A DNA stretch of 64,000 nucleotides from Bacteroides ovatus (GTDB lineage Bacteria; Bacteroidota; Bacteroidia; Bacteroidales; Bacteroidaceae), in contig NZ_CP012938.1 in the NCBI RefSeq assembly GCF_001314995.1, forward strand, positions 5,022,001 through 5,086,000, in the 5' to 3' direction. The notes below the pieces were generated by a model. It saw only the letters and a program-made list of their open reading frames with translations, was not told the origin of the DNA and ran no database searches. Positions 18,729 through 27,420 of this stretch are shown here, in pieces; positions within the stretch are counted from its first letter, which is position 1, and every line of letters begins with the position of its first letter. The translations under genes and the position numbers were made by a program.

Positions 18729-21086
18729 ATGAAGAGTTTAAATAATTGGTTATTAGTTTTATCTGTACTATCCTGCTTCGGATGTTCCTCTCCGGTCCAT
18801 GAAGATGACAGGGGATGTGCTTTCGTATCTGACAGTATTCAATATCGGGTCGAGTTTATGTCGGCGGGGTGCGTGCGGATTCTGTCTTTTCCCGAAGGTG
18901 ATACGCTGGTAACAAAAAGATTGGTGGTTGATTCGGAAAAGCCGGCTTTCAAAGATTATAAATGGGAAGATACGGGACAGAAGCTGCTCTTTCGCACCCG
19001 TGAACTTTCCGTAGTTTTTGATAAGGCAGATGCGGCTTTCATTTTTCAGGAAACATCCACAGGTAAGTTATTACTAAAAGAGAAAGGGGATAGAAAGGCA
19101 CGGAACTTCAAACGTTCGGTTGCCGGAGGTGAACAATGTCTCGAAGTCACTCAATGCTTTGTTCCTACCGAGGATGAGGCCATTTACGGACTGGGACAGT
19201 ATCAGAATGGAATCATGAACTACCGGGGGAAATCCGTACTTCTGTTACAGGCCAATATGGATATTGTCAATCCGTTCCTTATTTCGACCAACGGATATGG
19301 TGTCTTATGGGATAATTATTCTTCTACGAAGTTTGAAGATACGAAGGAGGGCTACTCATTTACTTCCGAAGTAGGTGATGCCTCCGACTATTATTTTGTC
19401 TATGGCAAGAATATGGACGAAGTCGTTGCCGGTTATCGGGAATTGACGGGGGACGTGCCGATGTTTGGAAAATGGGTGTATGGCTTCTGGCAGTCCAAAG
19501 AACGATATAAGTCGTTCGATGAATTGAAGGCAGTCGTTAAAGAATACCGTAAACGGGGAATTCCGTTGGATAACATTGTGCAGGACTGGGAATATTGGGG
19601 AGACAAACCTCATTGGAACAGCCTGACCTTCCATCCGGCAAACTTTAATCATCCCCGTCAAGTTATTGATGAACTGCATCAACAGGACCATGTTCATTTT
19701 ATGCTTTCCGTATGGCCCGGATTCGGACCGGAAACGGCTGTCTATCAGTCTTTGGATTCTATCGGTGCATTGTTTAGTGAACCTACATGGGCAGGTTATA
19801 AGGTTTTTGATGCCTACAATCCTGCCGCGAGGGATATTTTCTGGCAATACCTCAAGAAAGGACTCTATGATATGGGTGTGGATGCTTGGTGGATGGATGC
19901 AACGGAACCATCTTTCCGGGATGGATTCACACAGTTGAAGCAGGAAGAAAAGACCAAATCAGCTGGTAATACTTATCTGGGTAGCTTCCACCGTTATCTG
20001 AACACTTATTCTTTAGAAATGCTAAAGGACTTCTATCAACGCCTGCGCGCCGAGAGCGATCAGAAGCGTATATTTATCCTAACTCGTTCCGCCTTTGCCT
20101 CGCAACAGCATTATGGTACAGCCGTATGGTCGGGTGACGTTTCGGCTTCATGGGAGAATATGCACAAACAACTGGTTGCCGGCTTAAATTTGTCTATGTC
20201 CGGTATTCCGTATTGGACTTCCGATACGGGAGGATTCTTTGTCACAGAACGGGATGCAAAATATCCCGACGGACTGAAAAGTAATGATTATAAAGAGTTA
20301 TATTCCCGTTGGTTCCAGTTTAGCGCATTTACTCCTATCTTCCGTGCTCACGGTACGAATGTGCCGCGTGAAATTTGGCAATTCGGTGAAGAGGGGACAT
20401 TATCTTATGATAATCAAGTGAAGTATATCCATCTGCGCTACCGTCTGTTGCCATACATTTACTCAATGTCCCATCAGGTAACCGCCAATAATTATACCAT
20501 GTTGAGAGGTTTGGCAATGGATTTCACAACAGATACCCGGACATTTGATATTGATAATGCCTATATGTTCGGTACTTCCTTATTGGTGCGTCCGGTATTT
20601 CATCCGCAATCGGAAGAAAAGAACATCTGTATTTATCTGCCGGAACACAGCGGTAAATATTGGTATGACTTCTGGACCGGAGAAGCTTTTGAAGGAGGAA
20701 GAGAACAAATGCAGACAAATATCCTCGACATACTTCCGCTCTATGTGAAGGCTGGTTCTATCTTGCCTTTGGCAGAAGTGAAACAATATGCGATGGAATA
20801 TCCCGATCGTGAACTGGAATTGCGTATCTATGGAGGAGCGGATGCTGCTTTTTTATGGTATGAGGATGAAGGTGATTCCTACCGCTATGAAGAGGGCGTA
20901 TGTTCGAAAGTGCCGATGCAATGGAAAGATTCGGAACGGACATTGACTATTGGACTGCGTGAGGGAACTTATCCCGGTATGCCGGAACAAATAAAAATGC
21001 ATGTGAAATTATATCTGCCTGAAGGTGCAGCTCTTGATAGCAAAGAGTGCGTCTACACAGGTAGAGAAGTGAAAATAAAGTTTTAA
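18729..21086 (+). CDS. GH31 family alpha-glycosidase lipoprotein
   Basis: 785 residues; lipobox SCFGC (Cys19). Exo-acting retaining alpha-glycosidase. The galactose-mutarotase-like N-terminal domain (about 30-230) contains YGLGQYQNG; the barrel contains NIVQDWEYWG, the nucleophile Asp390 in WWMDATEPS, and the acid/base Asp470 in WSGDVSASW. C-terminal beta domains follow (LLVRPVF, WYDFWTGE). All active-site residues are present. MDATEP is common in GH31 alpha-xylosidases and related groups, but alpha-glucosidase or alpha-galactosidase activity cannot be excluded. It starts 8 bp after the GH99-like gene, so the two are translationally close. Confidence 0.88.
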   Translation: MKSLNNWLLVLSVLSCFGCSSPVHEDDRGCAFVSDSIQYRVEFMSAGCVRILSFPEGDTLVTKRLVVDSEKPAFKDYKWEDTGQKLLFRTRELSVVFDKADAAFIFQETSTGKLLLKEKGDRKARNFKRSVAGGEQCLEVTQCFVPTEDEAIYGLGQYQNGIMNYRGKSVLLLQANMDIVNPFLISTNGYGVLWDNYSSTKFEDTKEGYSFTSEVGDASDYYFVYGKNMDEVVAGYRELTGDVPMFGKWVYGFWQSKERYKSFDELKAVVKEYRKRGIPLDNIVQDWEYWGDKPHWNSLTFHPANFNHPRQVIDELHQQDHVHFMLSVWPGFGPETAVYQSLDSIGALFSEPTWAGYKVFDAYNPAARDIFWQYLKKGLYDMGVDAWWMDATEPSFRDGFTQLKQEEKTKSAGNTYLGSFHRYLNTYSLEMLKDFYQRLRAESDQKRIFILTRSAFASQQHYGTAVWSGDVSASWENMHKQLVAGLNLSMSGIPYWTSDTGGFFVTERDAKYPDGLKSNDYKELYSRWFQFSAFTPIFRAHGTNVPREIWQFGEEGTLSYDNQVKYIHLRYRLLPYIYSMSHQVTANNYTMLRGLAMDFTTDTRTFDIDNAYMFGTSLLVRPVFHPQSEEKNICIYLPEHSGKYWYDFWTGEAFEGGREQMQTNILDILPLYVKAGSILPLAEVKQYAMEYPDRELELRIYGGADAAFLWYEDEGDSYRYEEGVCSKVPMQWKDSERTLTIGLREGTYPGMPEQIKMHVKLYLPEGAALDSKECVYTGREVKIKF

Positions 21087-21105
21087 TTATAAGTATATAT
21101 CGATT

Positions 21106-23781
21106 ATGAAGAAGTTTCTCTATATTTTTATTCTATTGTTTATTGTGGGATGGGCACAGGCGCAACAGCGTGTGGTATACACAATCAACGACGGATGGAA
21201 ATTTACAAAAGGATCTCCGTTTGAAGCGCAGCTGGCCGGCTGTGACGACTCTTCTTGGGAGACGGTCAATATACCTCATACATGGAATAATAAAGATGCA
21301 GACGACGAAACTCCGGGATTTTATCGGGGACCGGCTTGGTACCGGAAACAATTGTTTGTAGATAAAAGCCAGGAGGGACGTCAGGCAGTGATCTATTTTG
21401 AAGGAGCCAATCAGGAAGTACGATTCTATCTGAACGGTCAGTTCGTGGGAGAACACAAAGGAGGGTATACCCGTTTCTGTTTTGACATCACTTCCCATTT
21501 GCGTTATGGACAGGAAAACCTGTTTACCATTTATGTGAACAATGTCTATAATCCGAATATTCCTCCCTTATCTGCCGATTTTACTTTCTTTGGCGGTATC
21601 TACCGGGATGTCTATCTGCAGTTTATGAATCCGGTGCACATTGCAACGAATGATTATGCTTCGTCAGGAGTTTATATCCGTACACCCGAAGTGAACAACT
21701 CCGCAGCCTCGGTAGAAATTACTACATTACTGACGAATAATACACTCCAACCTGCAGAAATCAGGGTGGAAAATGTAATCTGCGATGCGGATGGTAAGGA
21801 AGTGAAAAAGACTCATGCGGAAATAAAGCTGGCATCCGGTGAAACAAAGACAGACATCTCTAAAAAGATAAAAATAGATTCGCCCCGTTTGTGGGATATA
21901 GACGATCCTTATCGGTATATGGTATATACGCGTATTCTCGATAAGAAAAAGGGTACTTTGCTGGATGAAGTGGTGAATCCGTTAGGCTTGCGCTGGTTTA
22001 AATTTGATTCGGAAAAGGGCTTTTTCCTGAATGGCAAAGGACGTAAACTAATCGGAACTGCCCGGCATCAGGATTATTTTCAGAAAGGAAATGCCTTGCG
22101 CGACGAGTTGCATGTACAGGATGTACTACTGTTGAAAGAGATGGGAGGGAACTTCCTGCGTGTGTCACATTATCCCCAAGATCCTGTAATCATGGAAATG
22201 TGTGATAAACTGGGTATTGTGACTTCGGTTGAAATCCCCGTTGTCAATGCTGTTACGGAAACTGAAGAGTTTTTGCAGAACTCCGTTGAGATGGCTAAAG
22301 AAATGGTACGTCAGGATTTCAACCGTCCTTCTGTTATGATTTGGGGGTATATGAATGAGATTTTTCTGCGTCGCCCTTATACCGAAGGCAAGCAATTGGA
22401 AGATTACTACCGCTTTACTGAAAAAGTAGCCCGTGCCTTGGAAGCGACCATCCGCGAGGAAGATCCTTCAAGATATACCATGATGGCTTATCATAATATG
22501 CCTCAATATTACGAAGACGCCCATCTGACCGAAATCCCGATGATTCAGGGATGGAACCTGTATCAGGGCTGGTATGAACCGGATATTAATGAGTTTCAAC
22601 GTTTGCTTGATCGTGCTCATAAGGTATACAAAGGAAAAGTACTGATGGTTACGGAATATGGACCGGGAGTAGATCCGGGACTTCATTCCTACCAGCCGGA
22701 ACGTTTCGACTTCTCACAGGAATATGGTTTGGTGTATCATAAACATTATCTCCGTGAAATGATGAAACGTCCGTTTATAGCCGGTTCCAGTCTGTGGAAT
22801 CTGAATGATTTTTATTCCGAATCCCGTGTAGATGCTGTTCCTCATGTAAACAATAAAGGCGTTGTCGGGTTAAACAGGGAGAAGAAAGATGTTTATTGGT
22901 TCTATAAGACAGCCTTGTCACGTCGTCCGATACTTGTCATTGGTAATCGGGAGTGGAAAAGCCGTGGGGGAGTGGTGAATACGGCGCAGAAAGAATGTAT
23001 TCAATCCGTCCCTGTATTCTCTAATGCGGAAGAAGTAGAGCTGTTTGTGAATAACAAGAGTCTGGGAAAGAAAAAGGTGGAAGATAATTATGCTTTGTTC
23101 GATGTACCGTTCGTTGGTGGGGAGAATCTCCTGGAAGCGGTTGCTGTGGCTGGTGATAGCAAATTGCGGGATATGCTCCGGATTCAGTTCCAGTTGGTAG
23201 GCTCACAGTTGAAAGACGAAGCAATTCCATTTACGGAAATAAATGTAATGTTGGGTTCTCCGAGATATTTTGAAGACCGTACAGCAAATGTAGCATGGAT
23301 TCCCGAGCAGGAGTATAAGCCCGGTAGCTGGGGATTTGTAGGCGGAACTTCTTATCGTCGTAAAACAGGATTCGGCAGTATGCTTGGTTCGGATATTGAC
23401 ATTCTGGGAACGGATATGAATCCAATCTTCCAGACTCAACGTGTTGGAATAAAATCTTTTAAAGCTGATGTACCGAATGGAGAATATTCCGTATATTTGT
23501 ACTGGGCAGAATTGGAGTCGGACAAAGAGCGGGAAGCGTTGGTTTATAATCTGGGAGCTGACTCGGAACAGACGTTTGCCGGAAACCGTAGCTTCGGAAT
23601 TTCAATGAATGGAACGACTGTTTTGGATGATTTCAACATAGCTCGTGATTACGGATATGCCCGTGCTGTTATCAAGAAATTTGTAGTAACGGTGAAGGAT
23701 GGAAAAGGATTGAGTGTTGACTTTCATAAAAAAGAAGGAGAACCTATTCTGAACGCTATCCGTATTTATAGAAACTATTAA
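21106..23781 (+). CDS. GH2 family beta-glycosidase with C-terminal malectin-like domain
   Basis: 891 residues; signal peptide ending in WAQAQQ. GH2 order: sugar-binding jelly roll (about 25-180, VNIPHTWNN, GFYRGPAWYRK, FGGIYRDVYLQ), Ig-like domain, barrel with the acid/base Glu418 in WGYMNEI and the nucleophile Glu517 in VTEYGPG, then a DUF4982-like Ig region (EEVELFVNNKSLGKK) and a malectin-like carbohydrate-binding end (WGFVGGTSYRRK, DFNIARDYGYARAVIKKF). The family covers beta-galactosidases, beta-mannosidases and beta-glucuronidases; the sequence does not decide among them. It probably works in the periplasm on products released by the GH31 and GH99-like proteins. Confidence 0.9.
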   Translation: MKKFLYIFILLFIVGWAQAQQRVVYTINDGWKFTKGSPFEAQLAGCDDSSWETVNIPHTWNNKDADDETPGFYRGPAWYRKQLFVDKSQEGRQAVIYFEGANQEVRFYLNGQFVGEHKGGYTRFCFDITSHLRYGQENLFTIYVNNVYNPNIPPLSADFTFFGGIYRDVYLQFMNPVHIATNDYASSGVYIRTPEVNNSAASVEITTLLTNNTLQPAEIRVENVICDADGKEVKKTHAEIKLASGETKTDISKKIKIDSPRLWDIDDPYRYMVYTRILDKKKGTLLDEVVNPLGLRWFKFDSEKGFFLNGKGRKLIGTARHQDYFQKGNALRDELHVQDVLLLKEMGGNFLRVSHYPQDPVIMEMCDKLGIVTSVEIPVVNAVTETEEFLQNSVEMAKEMVRQDFNRPSVMIWGYMNEIFLRRPYTEGKQLEDYYRFTEKVARALEATIREEDPSRYTMMAYHNMPQYYEDAHLTEIPMIQGWNLYQGWYEPDINEFQRLLDRAHKVYKGKVLMVTEYGPGVDPGLHSYQPERFDFSQEYGLVYHKHYLREMMKRPFIAGSSLWNLNDFYSESRVDAVPHVNNKGVVGLNREKKDVYWFYKTALSRRPILVIGNREWKSRGGVVNTAQKECIQSVPVFSNAEEVELFVNNKSLGKKKVEDNYALFDVPFVGGENLLEAVAVAGDSKLRDMLRIQFQLVGSQLKDEAIPFTEINVMLGSPRYFEDRTANVAWIPEQEYKPGSWGFVGGTSYRRKTGFGSMLGSDIDILGTDMNPIFQTQRVGIKSFKADVPNGEYSVYLYWAELESDKEREALVYNLGADSEQTFAGNRSFGISMNGTTVLDDFNIARDYGYARAVIKKFVVTVKDGKGLSVDFHKKEGEPILNAIRIYRNY

Positions 23782-23798
23782 TCATAAACACTGTCAAT

Positions 23799-24596
23799 AT
23801 GCTTAGGTCTATTTATTTACTGTCTTTTCTCCTCCTGCAATCTTTATTTGCTTTTGCCGGGAATGTAAAGGAGAATGTTCCGTCTTCTTTTGACTTGTAT
23901 GTATGCATCGGACAATCCAACATGGCGGGGCGTGCAACATTAACTCCGGAAGTCATGGATACCCTCCAAAATGTGTATCTATTGAATGATAAGGGGAATT
24001 TTGAACCGGCAGTAAATCCTCTCAATCGTTATTCTACAGTTCGGAAAGATTTGTCAATGCAGCGTTTGGGACCGGCTTACGGCTTTGCTAAAGAGATGGC
24101 CCGACAAACGAAACGTCCTGTCGGACTGGTAGTAAATGCGCGTGGAGGCTCATCCATCAACTCCTGGCTAAAAGGGAGTAAAGACGGATATTATGAAGAA
24201 GCTCTTTCCCGGGTTCGGATTGCAATGAAGCAGGGAGGTGTTTTGAAAGCAATCCTTTGGCATCAGGGAGAAGCCGATTGTTCGAATCCGGAAGCGTATA
24301 AACAGAAACTGATTTCTTTGGTGAAAGACTTGCGGGAAGATCTGGGCATGCCGAATCTACCGGTTGTTGTAGGACAGATTTCTCAATGGAACTGGACGAA
24401 AAGAGAAGCAGGTACAGTCCCCTTTAATCAGATGATTAAAAAAGTTTCTTCATTTATTCCCTATTCCGATTGGGTATCATCGAAAGGATTGGGATGGTAT
24501 AAAGATGAGAAAGACCCTCATTTTAATACGGAAGCACAACTGTTATTAGGAAAACGTTATGCGAAAAAGATACTGAAGTTTTATAAACATCAATAG
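23799..24596 (+). CDS. SASA-family (sialate O-acetylesterase-like) carbohydrate esterase
   Basis: 265 residues with a signal peptide (FAFAGN). SGNH-type esterase of the DUF303/SASA group: nucleophile Ser40 in IGQSNMAG, oxyanion segment VNARGGSSINSW, the motif WHQGEADC, and the catalytic Asp239/His241 in DPHF. These enzymes remove O-acetyl groups from sialic acid or from plant polysaccharides (CE6 xylan esterases have the same fold). As the last gene of PUL 1 it suggests that the substrate is acetylated. It is 17 bp after the GH2 gene and is followed by a terminator. Confidence 0.85.
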   Translation: MLRSIYLLSFLLLQSLFAFAGNVKENVPSSFDLYVCIGQSNMAGRATLTPEVMDTLQNVYLLNDKGNFEPAVNPLNRYSTVRKDLSMQRLGPAYGFAKEMARQTKRPVGLVVNARGGSSINSWLKGSKDGYYEEALSRVRIAMKQGGVLKAILWHQGEADCSNPEAYKQKLISLVKDLREDLGMPNLPVVVGQISQWNWTKREAGTVPFNQMIKKVSSFIPYSDWVSSKGLGWYKDEKDPHFNTEAQLLLGKRYAKKILKFYKHQ

Positions 24597-24619
24597 GATA
24601 CCCTTTTTCGAAGGAACAT

Positions 24620-24656
24620 AAAAGCCGGCTGATTCATGAGGGATCAGCCGGCTTTT
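24620..24656 (+). terminator. terminator of PUL 1
   Basis: Stem AAAAGCCGGCTGAT (24620-24633) with its exact complement at 24643-24656, a nine-base loop and a T-run at the end of the right arm. It lies 24 bp after the esterase stop. Confidence 0.88.
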
Positions 24657-24681
24657 GTATGGTGAATAACTAAATACTGCC

Positions 24682-24769
24682 TTGTTGATAGAAAAGGAAT
24701 CTATATAGTTAATTGCTTTATTATAAGCAAATTAACCTGTTGATAACTTTGTTGATATCCTTGTTGATA
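24682..24769. repeat. cluster of GTTGATA repeats, three phased at 12 bp
   Basis: GTTGATA occurs at 24684-24690, 24739-24745, 24751-24757 and 24763-24769; the last three are exactly 12 bp apart. On the - strand they read TTATCAACA or TATCAACA, one base from the DnaA box TTATCCACA. The rest of 24657-24814 shows no gene. Confidence 0.55.
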
Positions 24770-24814
24770 ACTGAAATTAGGTTGTGAATAAAGTCAGTAA
24801 AGAAGAGTCGTCAT

Positions 24815-24848
24815 AAAAAAGAAGAACCGCATTTCTGCGATTCTTCTT
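24815..24848 (-). terminator. terminator of tRNA-fMet
   Basis: On the - strand: stem AAGAAGAATCGCA (24848-24836) with TGCGGTTCTTCTT (24831-24819), a four-base loop and then a run of T (24820-24815). It begins 9 nt after the tRNA 3' end. Confidence 0.88.
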
Positions 24849-24856
24849 ATCTTTAG

Positions 24857-24929
<73 letters not shown>

Positions 24930-24943
24930 ATGTTTAACGGGTG

Positions 24944-24974
24944 CAAAGGTACGGCTTTTTTTGAAACAAACAAA
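24944..24974 (-). promoter_or_regulatory. promoter of tRNA-fMet
   Basis: On the - strand: -33 TTTG (24974-24971) and -7 TACCTTTG (24951-24944) with a 19-bp spacer, starting 14 bp before the tRNA. It is a full match to the Bacteroides consensus. Confidence 0.85.
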
Positions 24975-25101
24975 TAATTAGCCGAATATTTTTCGAATAA
25001 ATCATCACTTTTTTCTTATTTGGTTGAGAATGAATGAAATAATGATGAAACTTTTTCTTAGCACCTATTAATATACAAATGTTAATATTCTCTCTATTTT
25101 C

Positions 25102-25132
25102 TTGTATGGTCTAAAGAAAAGAATTACTTTTG
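25102..25132 (+). promoter_or_regulatory. promoter of the tetR-fabG genes
   Basis: -7 box TACTTTTG at 25125-25132, with a partial -33 (TTG at 25102-25104) 20 bp upstream. It is 34 bp before the TetR start. The rest of the stretch 24975-25166 is AT-rich and shows nothing else. Confidence 0.6.
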
Positions 25133-25166
25133 CTCAAAATATTCAGCAATGTGCAATTTGTAACCT

Positions 25167-25757
25167 ATGACCGTATCCAAGACAAAAGCCAAATTAGTAG
25201 ATGTAGCCCGTCAGCTTTTTGCGAAGATGGGAGTAGAAAACACAACTATGAATGATATCGCTCTTGCTTCTAAAAAAGGTAGACGAACGCTCTATACTTA
25301 TTTTAAAAGTAAGGATGAAATTTATTTGGCTGTTGTGGAATCGGAATTGGATATTCTGTCGGATATGATGAAGCGGGTGGCCGAGAAAAATATCTCACCG
25401 GACGAGAAATTGTTGGAGATGATATATACCCGGTTGGACGCGGTAAAAGAAGTGGTCTATCGAAACGGAACATTGCGTGCTTATTTCTTCCGTGATATAT
25501 GGCGGGTGGAAAAAGTTCGCAAGAAGTTTGATGCAAAGGAAGTCCAGCTCTTTAAAGCTGTTCTTCTAGAAGGACAGGCAAAAGGAGTTTTCCATATTGA
25601 CGATGTGGAGATGACTGCCGACTTGATACATTATTGTGTGAAAGGAATTGAAGTTCCTTACATTCGTGGCCATATAGGTGCACATCTGGATGAAGATACG
25701 AGAAATAGATATGTGTCCAACATTGTGTTTGGCGCACTGCATAGAACAGAAATTTAA
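25167..25757 (+). CDS. TetR/AcrR-family transcriptional regulator
   Basis: 196 residues. The N-terminal 60 residues form the TetR DNA-binding domain (DVARQLFAKMGVENTTMNDI followed by the recognition helix GRRTLYTYFKSKDEIYLAV). The helical C-terminal part would bind a ligand and dimerise. The FabG-like gene starts 16 bp after it, so they are most likely one transcript, and the regulator may respond to fatty-acid or acyl signals; this is inference only. No palindromic operator was evident near 25125. Confidence 0.9.
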   Translation: MTVSKTKAKLVDVARQLFAKMGVENTTMNDIALASKKGRRTLYTYFKSKDEIYLAVVESELDILSDMMKRVAEKNISPDEKLLEMIYTRLDAVKEVVYRNGTLRAYFFRDIWRVEKVRKKFDAKEVQLFKAVLLEGQAKGVFHIDDVEMTADLIHYCVKGIEVPYIRGHIGAHLDEDTRNRYVSNIVFGALHRTEI

Positions 25758-25773
25758 TTAAATAACTTTTAGT

Positions 25774-26520
25774 ATGGGATTATTAGACGGAAAAACAGCC
25801 ATTGTGACCGGTGCTGCTCGCGGTATTGGTAAGGCTATCGCTCTTAAGTTTGCTGCCGAAGGTGCAAACATCGCATTTACTGACCTTGTCATTGACGAAA
25901 ATGCAGAAAATACAGCAAAGGAACTTGAAGCAATGGGCGTGAAAGCCAAAGGTTATGCTTCTAACGCTGCTAACTTTGAAGATACTGCAAAGGTCGTTGA
26001 AGAAATCCACAAGGACTTCGGACGGATCGATATATTGGTAAACAATGCCGGTATCACTCGTGACGGTTTGATGATGCGCATGAGCGAACAGCAATGGGAT
26101 ATGGTAATCAACGTGAACCTGAAGTCTGCATTTAACTTCATCCATGCTTGTACACCTATCATGATGCGTCAAAAAGCTGGTAGCATTATCAATATGGCCT
26201 CTGTTGTAGGTGTTCACGGAAATGCAGGACAGGCTAACTATGCTGCTTCCAAAGCAGGTATGATTGCATTGGCTAAGTCTATCGCACAAGAGTTGGGCTC
26301 TCGCGGCATCCGTGCCAACGCTATCGCTCCGGGATTCATCCTGACAGACATGACAGCTGCTCTTTCTGACGAAGTAAGAGCTGAATGGGCAAAGAAAATT
26401 CCTTTGCGTCGTGGTGGTACTCCTGAAGATGTGGCAAACATCGCTACCTTCCTGGCTTCTGATATGTCTTCTTATGTGTCAGGTCAGGTGATTCAGGTAG
26501 ATGGTGGTATGAATATGTAA
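25774..26520 (+). CDS. fabG: 3-oxoacyl-[acyl-carrier-protein] reductase (SDR family)
   Basis: 248 residues, the usual FabG length. NADPH-dependent reduction of 3-oxoacyl-ACP in fatty acid elongation, cytoplasmic. The Rossmann motif GAARGIGKA lies at about 13-21, NNAG at about 90-93, and the catalytic tetrad is Asn115, Ser143, Tyr156 and Lys160 (YAASK). The end VDGGMNM is typical. The whole sequence fits FabG, though other SDR reductases share these motifs. It lies between a TetR gene and an RluA gene, 9 bp before the latter. Confidence 0.88.
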   Translation: MGLLDGKTAIVTGAARGIGKAIALKFAAEGANIAFTDLVIDENAENTAKELEAMGVKAKGYASNAANFEDTAKVVEEIHKDFGRIDILVNNAGITRDGLMMRMSEQQWDMVINVNLKSAFNFIHACTPIMMRQKAGSIINMASVVGVHGNAGQANYAASKAGMIALAKSIAQELGSRGIRANAIAPGFILTDMTAALSDEVRAEWAKKIPLRRGGTPEDVANIATFLASDMSSYVSGQVIQVDGGMNM

Positions 26521-26529
26521 TCGAACAGA

Positions 26530-27201
26530 ATGACTGTTGTATACGAAGACAACCATATCATTGTAGTCAACAAGACCGCTTCCGAGATTGTCCAGGCAGA
26601 CAAGACGGGGGATACGCCGCTTTCGGAGACTGTGAAACAGTATCTGAAAGAGAAGTATCAGAAACCCGGAAATGTTTTCCTCGGTGTGACACACCGGCTG
26701 GACCGCCCCGTAAGCGGTCTTGTTATTTTTGCCAAAACGAGTAAGGCATTAACAAGGCTCAACGAAATGTTTCGCACCAGTGAGGTGAAAAAGACTTATT
26801 GGGCGGTTGTGAAAAATGCTCCGCAAGAACCGGAAGGTGAACTGGTACATTTTCTTGTACGTAATGAAAAGCAGAACAAAAGTTATGCATACGACAAAGA
26901 AGTGCCGAACAGCAAGAAAGCGATCTTGCATTACCGGTTGATCGGTCATTCGGAGAATTACTATTTGCTCGAAGTCGATTTAAAAACCGGACGTCATCAT
27001 CAGATTCGTTGTCAGCTGGCAAAAATGGGATGCCCTATCAAGGGAGATTTGAAATATGGCTCTCCACGCTCCAATCCGGATGGGAGCATTTGTCTGCATG
27101 CCCGGAGAGTACGGTTCATACATCCTGTCTCAAAAGAACTGATAGAGCTTGAAGCTCCTCTTCCCGAAGGGAATTTATGGAAAGGATTCGCCATAGATTA
27201 A
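26530..27201 (+). CDS. RluA-family RNA pseudouridine synthase
   Basis: 223 residues. Converts uridine to pseudouridine in rRNA or tRNA. The catalytic motif is THRLDRPVSGL with Asp58; further family blocks are KTYWAVV, LKTGRHHQIRCQLA, KYG and LHARRV. There is no S4 domain, so it is of the short RluA/RluC-like single-domain form; target position unknown. The stop codon overlaps the left arm of palindromic repeat copy 2. Confidence 0.9.
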   Translation: MTVVYEDNHIIVVNKTASEIVQADKTGDTPLSETVKQYLKEKYQKPGNVFLGVTHRLDRPVSGLVIFAKTSKALTRLNEMFRTSEVKKTYWAVVKNAPQEPEGELVHFLVRNEKQNKSYAYDKEVPNSKKAILHYRLIGHSENYYLLEVDLKTGRHHQIRCQLAKMGCPIKGDLKYGSPRSNPDGSICLHARRVRFIHPVSKELIELEAPLPEGNLWKGFAID

Positions 27202-27283
27202 CACGGATTTCCACAGATTCATTTATTATGTTATTTAGTAGACGGTACGCAGTTTTTCTGTGGAAAACCGTGTAAATCTGTGG
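27191..27283. repeat. dispersed palindromic repeat, copy 2
   Basis: Left arm 27191-27217 (begins CCATAGATTAACACGGATTT) and right arm 27257-27283, whose reverse complement begins CCACAGATTTACACGGTTTT. It shares the CCACAGATTnACACGGATT core with 1911-2001. The left arm covers the last codons and stop of the pseudouridine synthase gene. Confidence 0.75.
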
Positions 27284-27300
27284 TTGGAACTTGCCAAAAG

Positions 27301-27373
27301 AGTAAACCTGCCTGCCATTTTTCTTGTAAACTCTAGCGACAGTTAGTTAATTCCTAAATAGGTAGTATATTTG
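27301..27373 (+). promoter_or_regulatory. promoter and possible operator half-site of the outlying GH92
   Basis: TATATTTG (27366-27373) is a -7 box 47 bp before the GH92 start. AGTAAACCTGCCTG at 27301-27314 matches 10 of 14 positions of the repeat AGTAAATATCCGTG found at 41934-41968, and lies 52 bp from the -7 box, the same distance as in the other two mannan promoters. The second copy expected 21 bp upstream is not recognisable. Confidence 0.45.
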
Positions 27374-27420
27374 CATCATTCGCTAACTATAATTTTCAAT
27401 CATACCAAAGAAAAATACGA

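Noticed and set aside
24682..24769. Chromosomal origin of replication
   Set aside because: No dnaA, dnaN or other origin genes and no AT-rich unwinding block with true DnaA boxes; only one-mismatch motifs are present.
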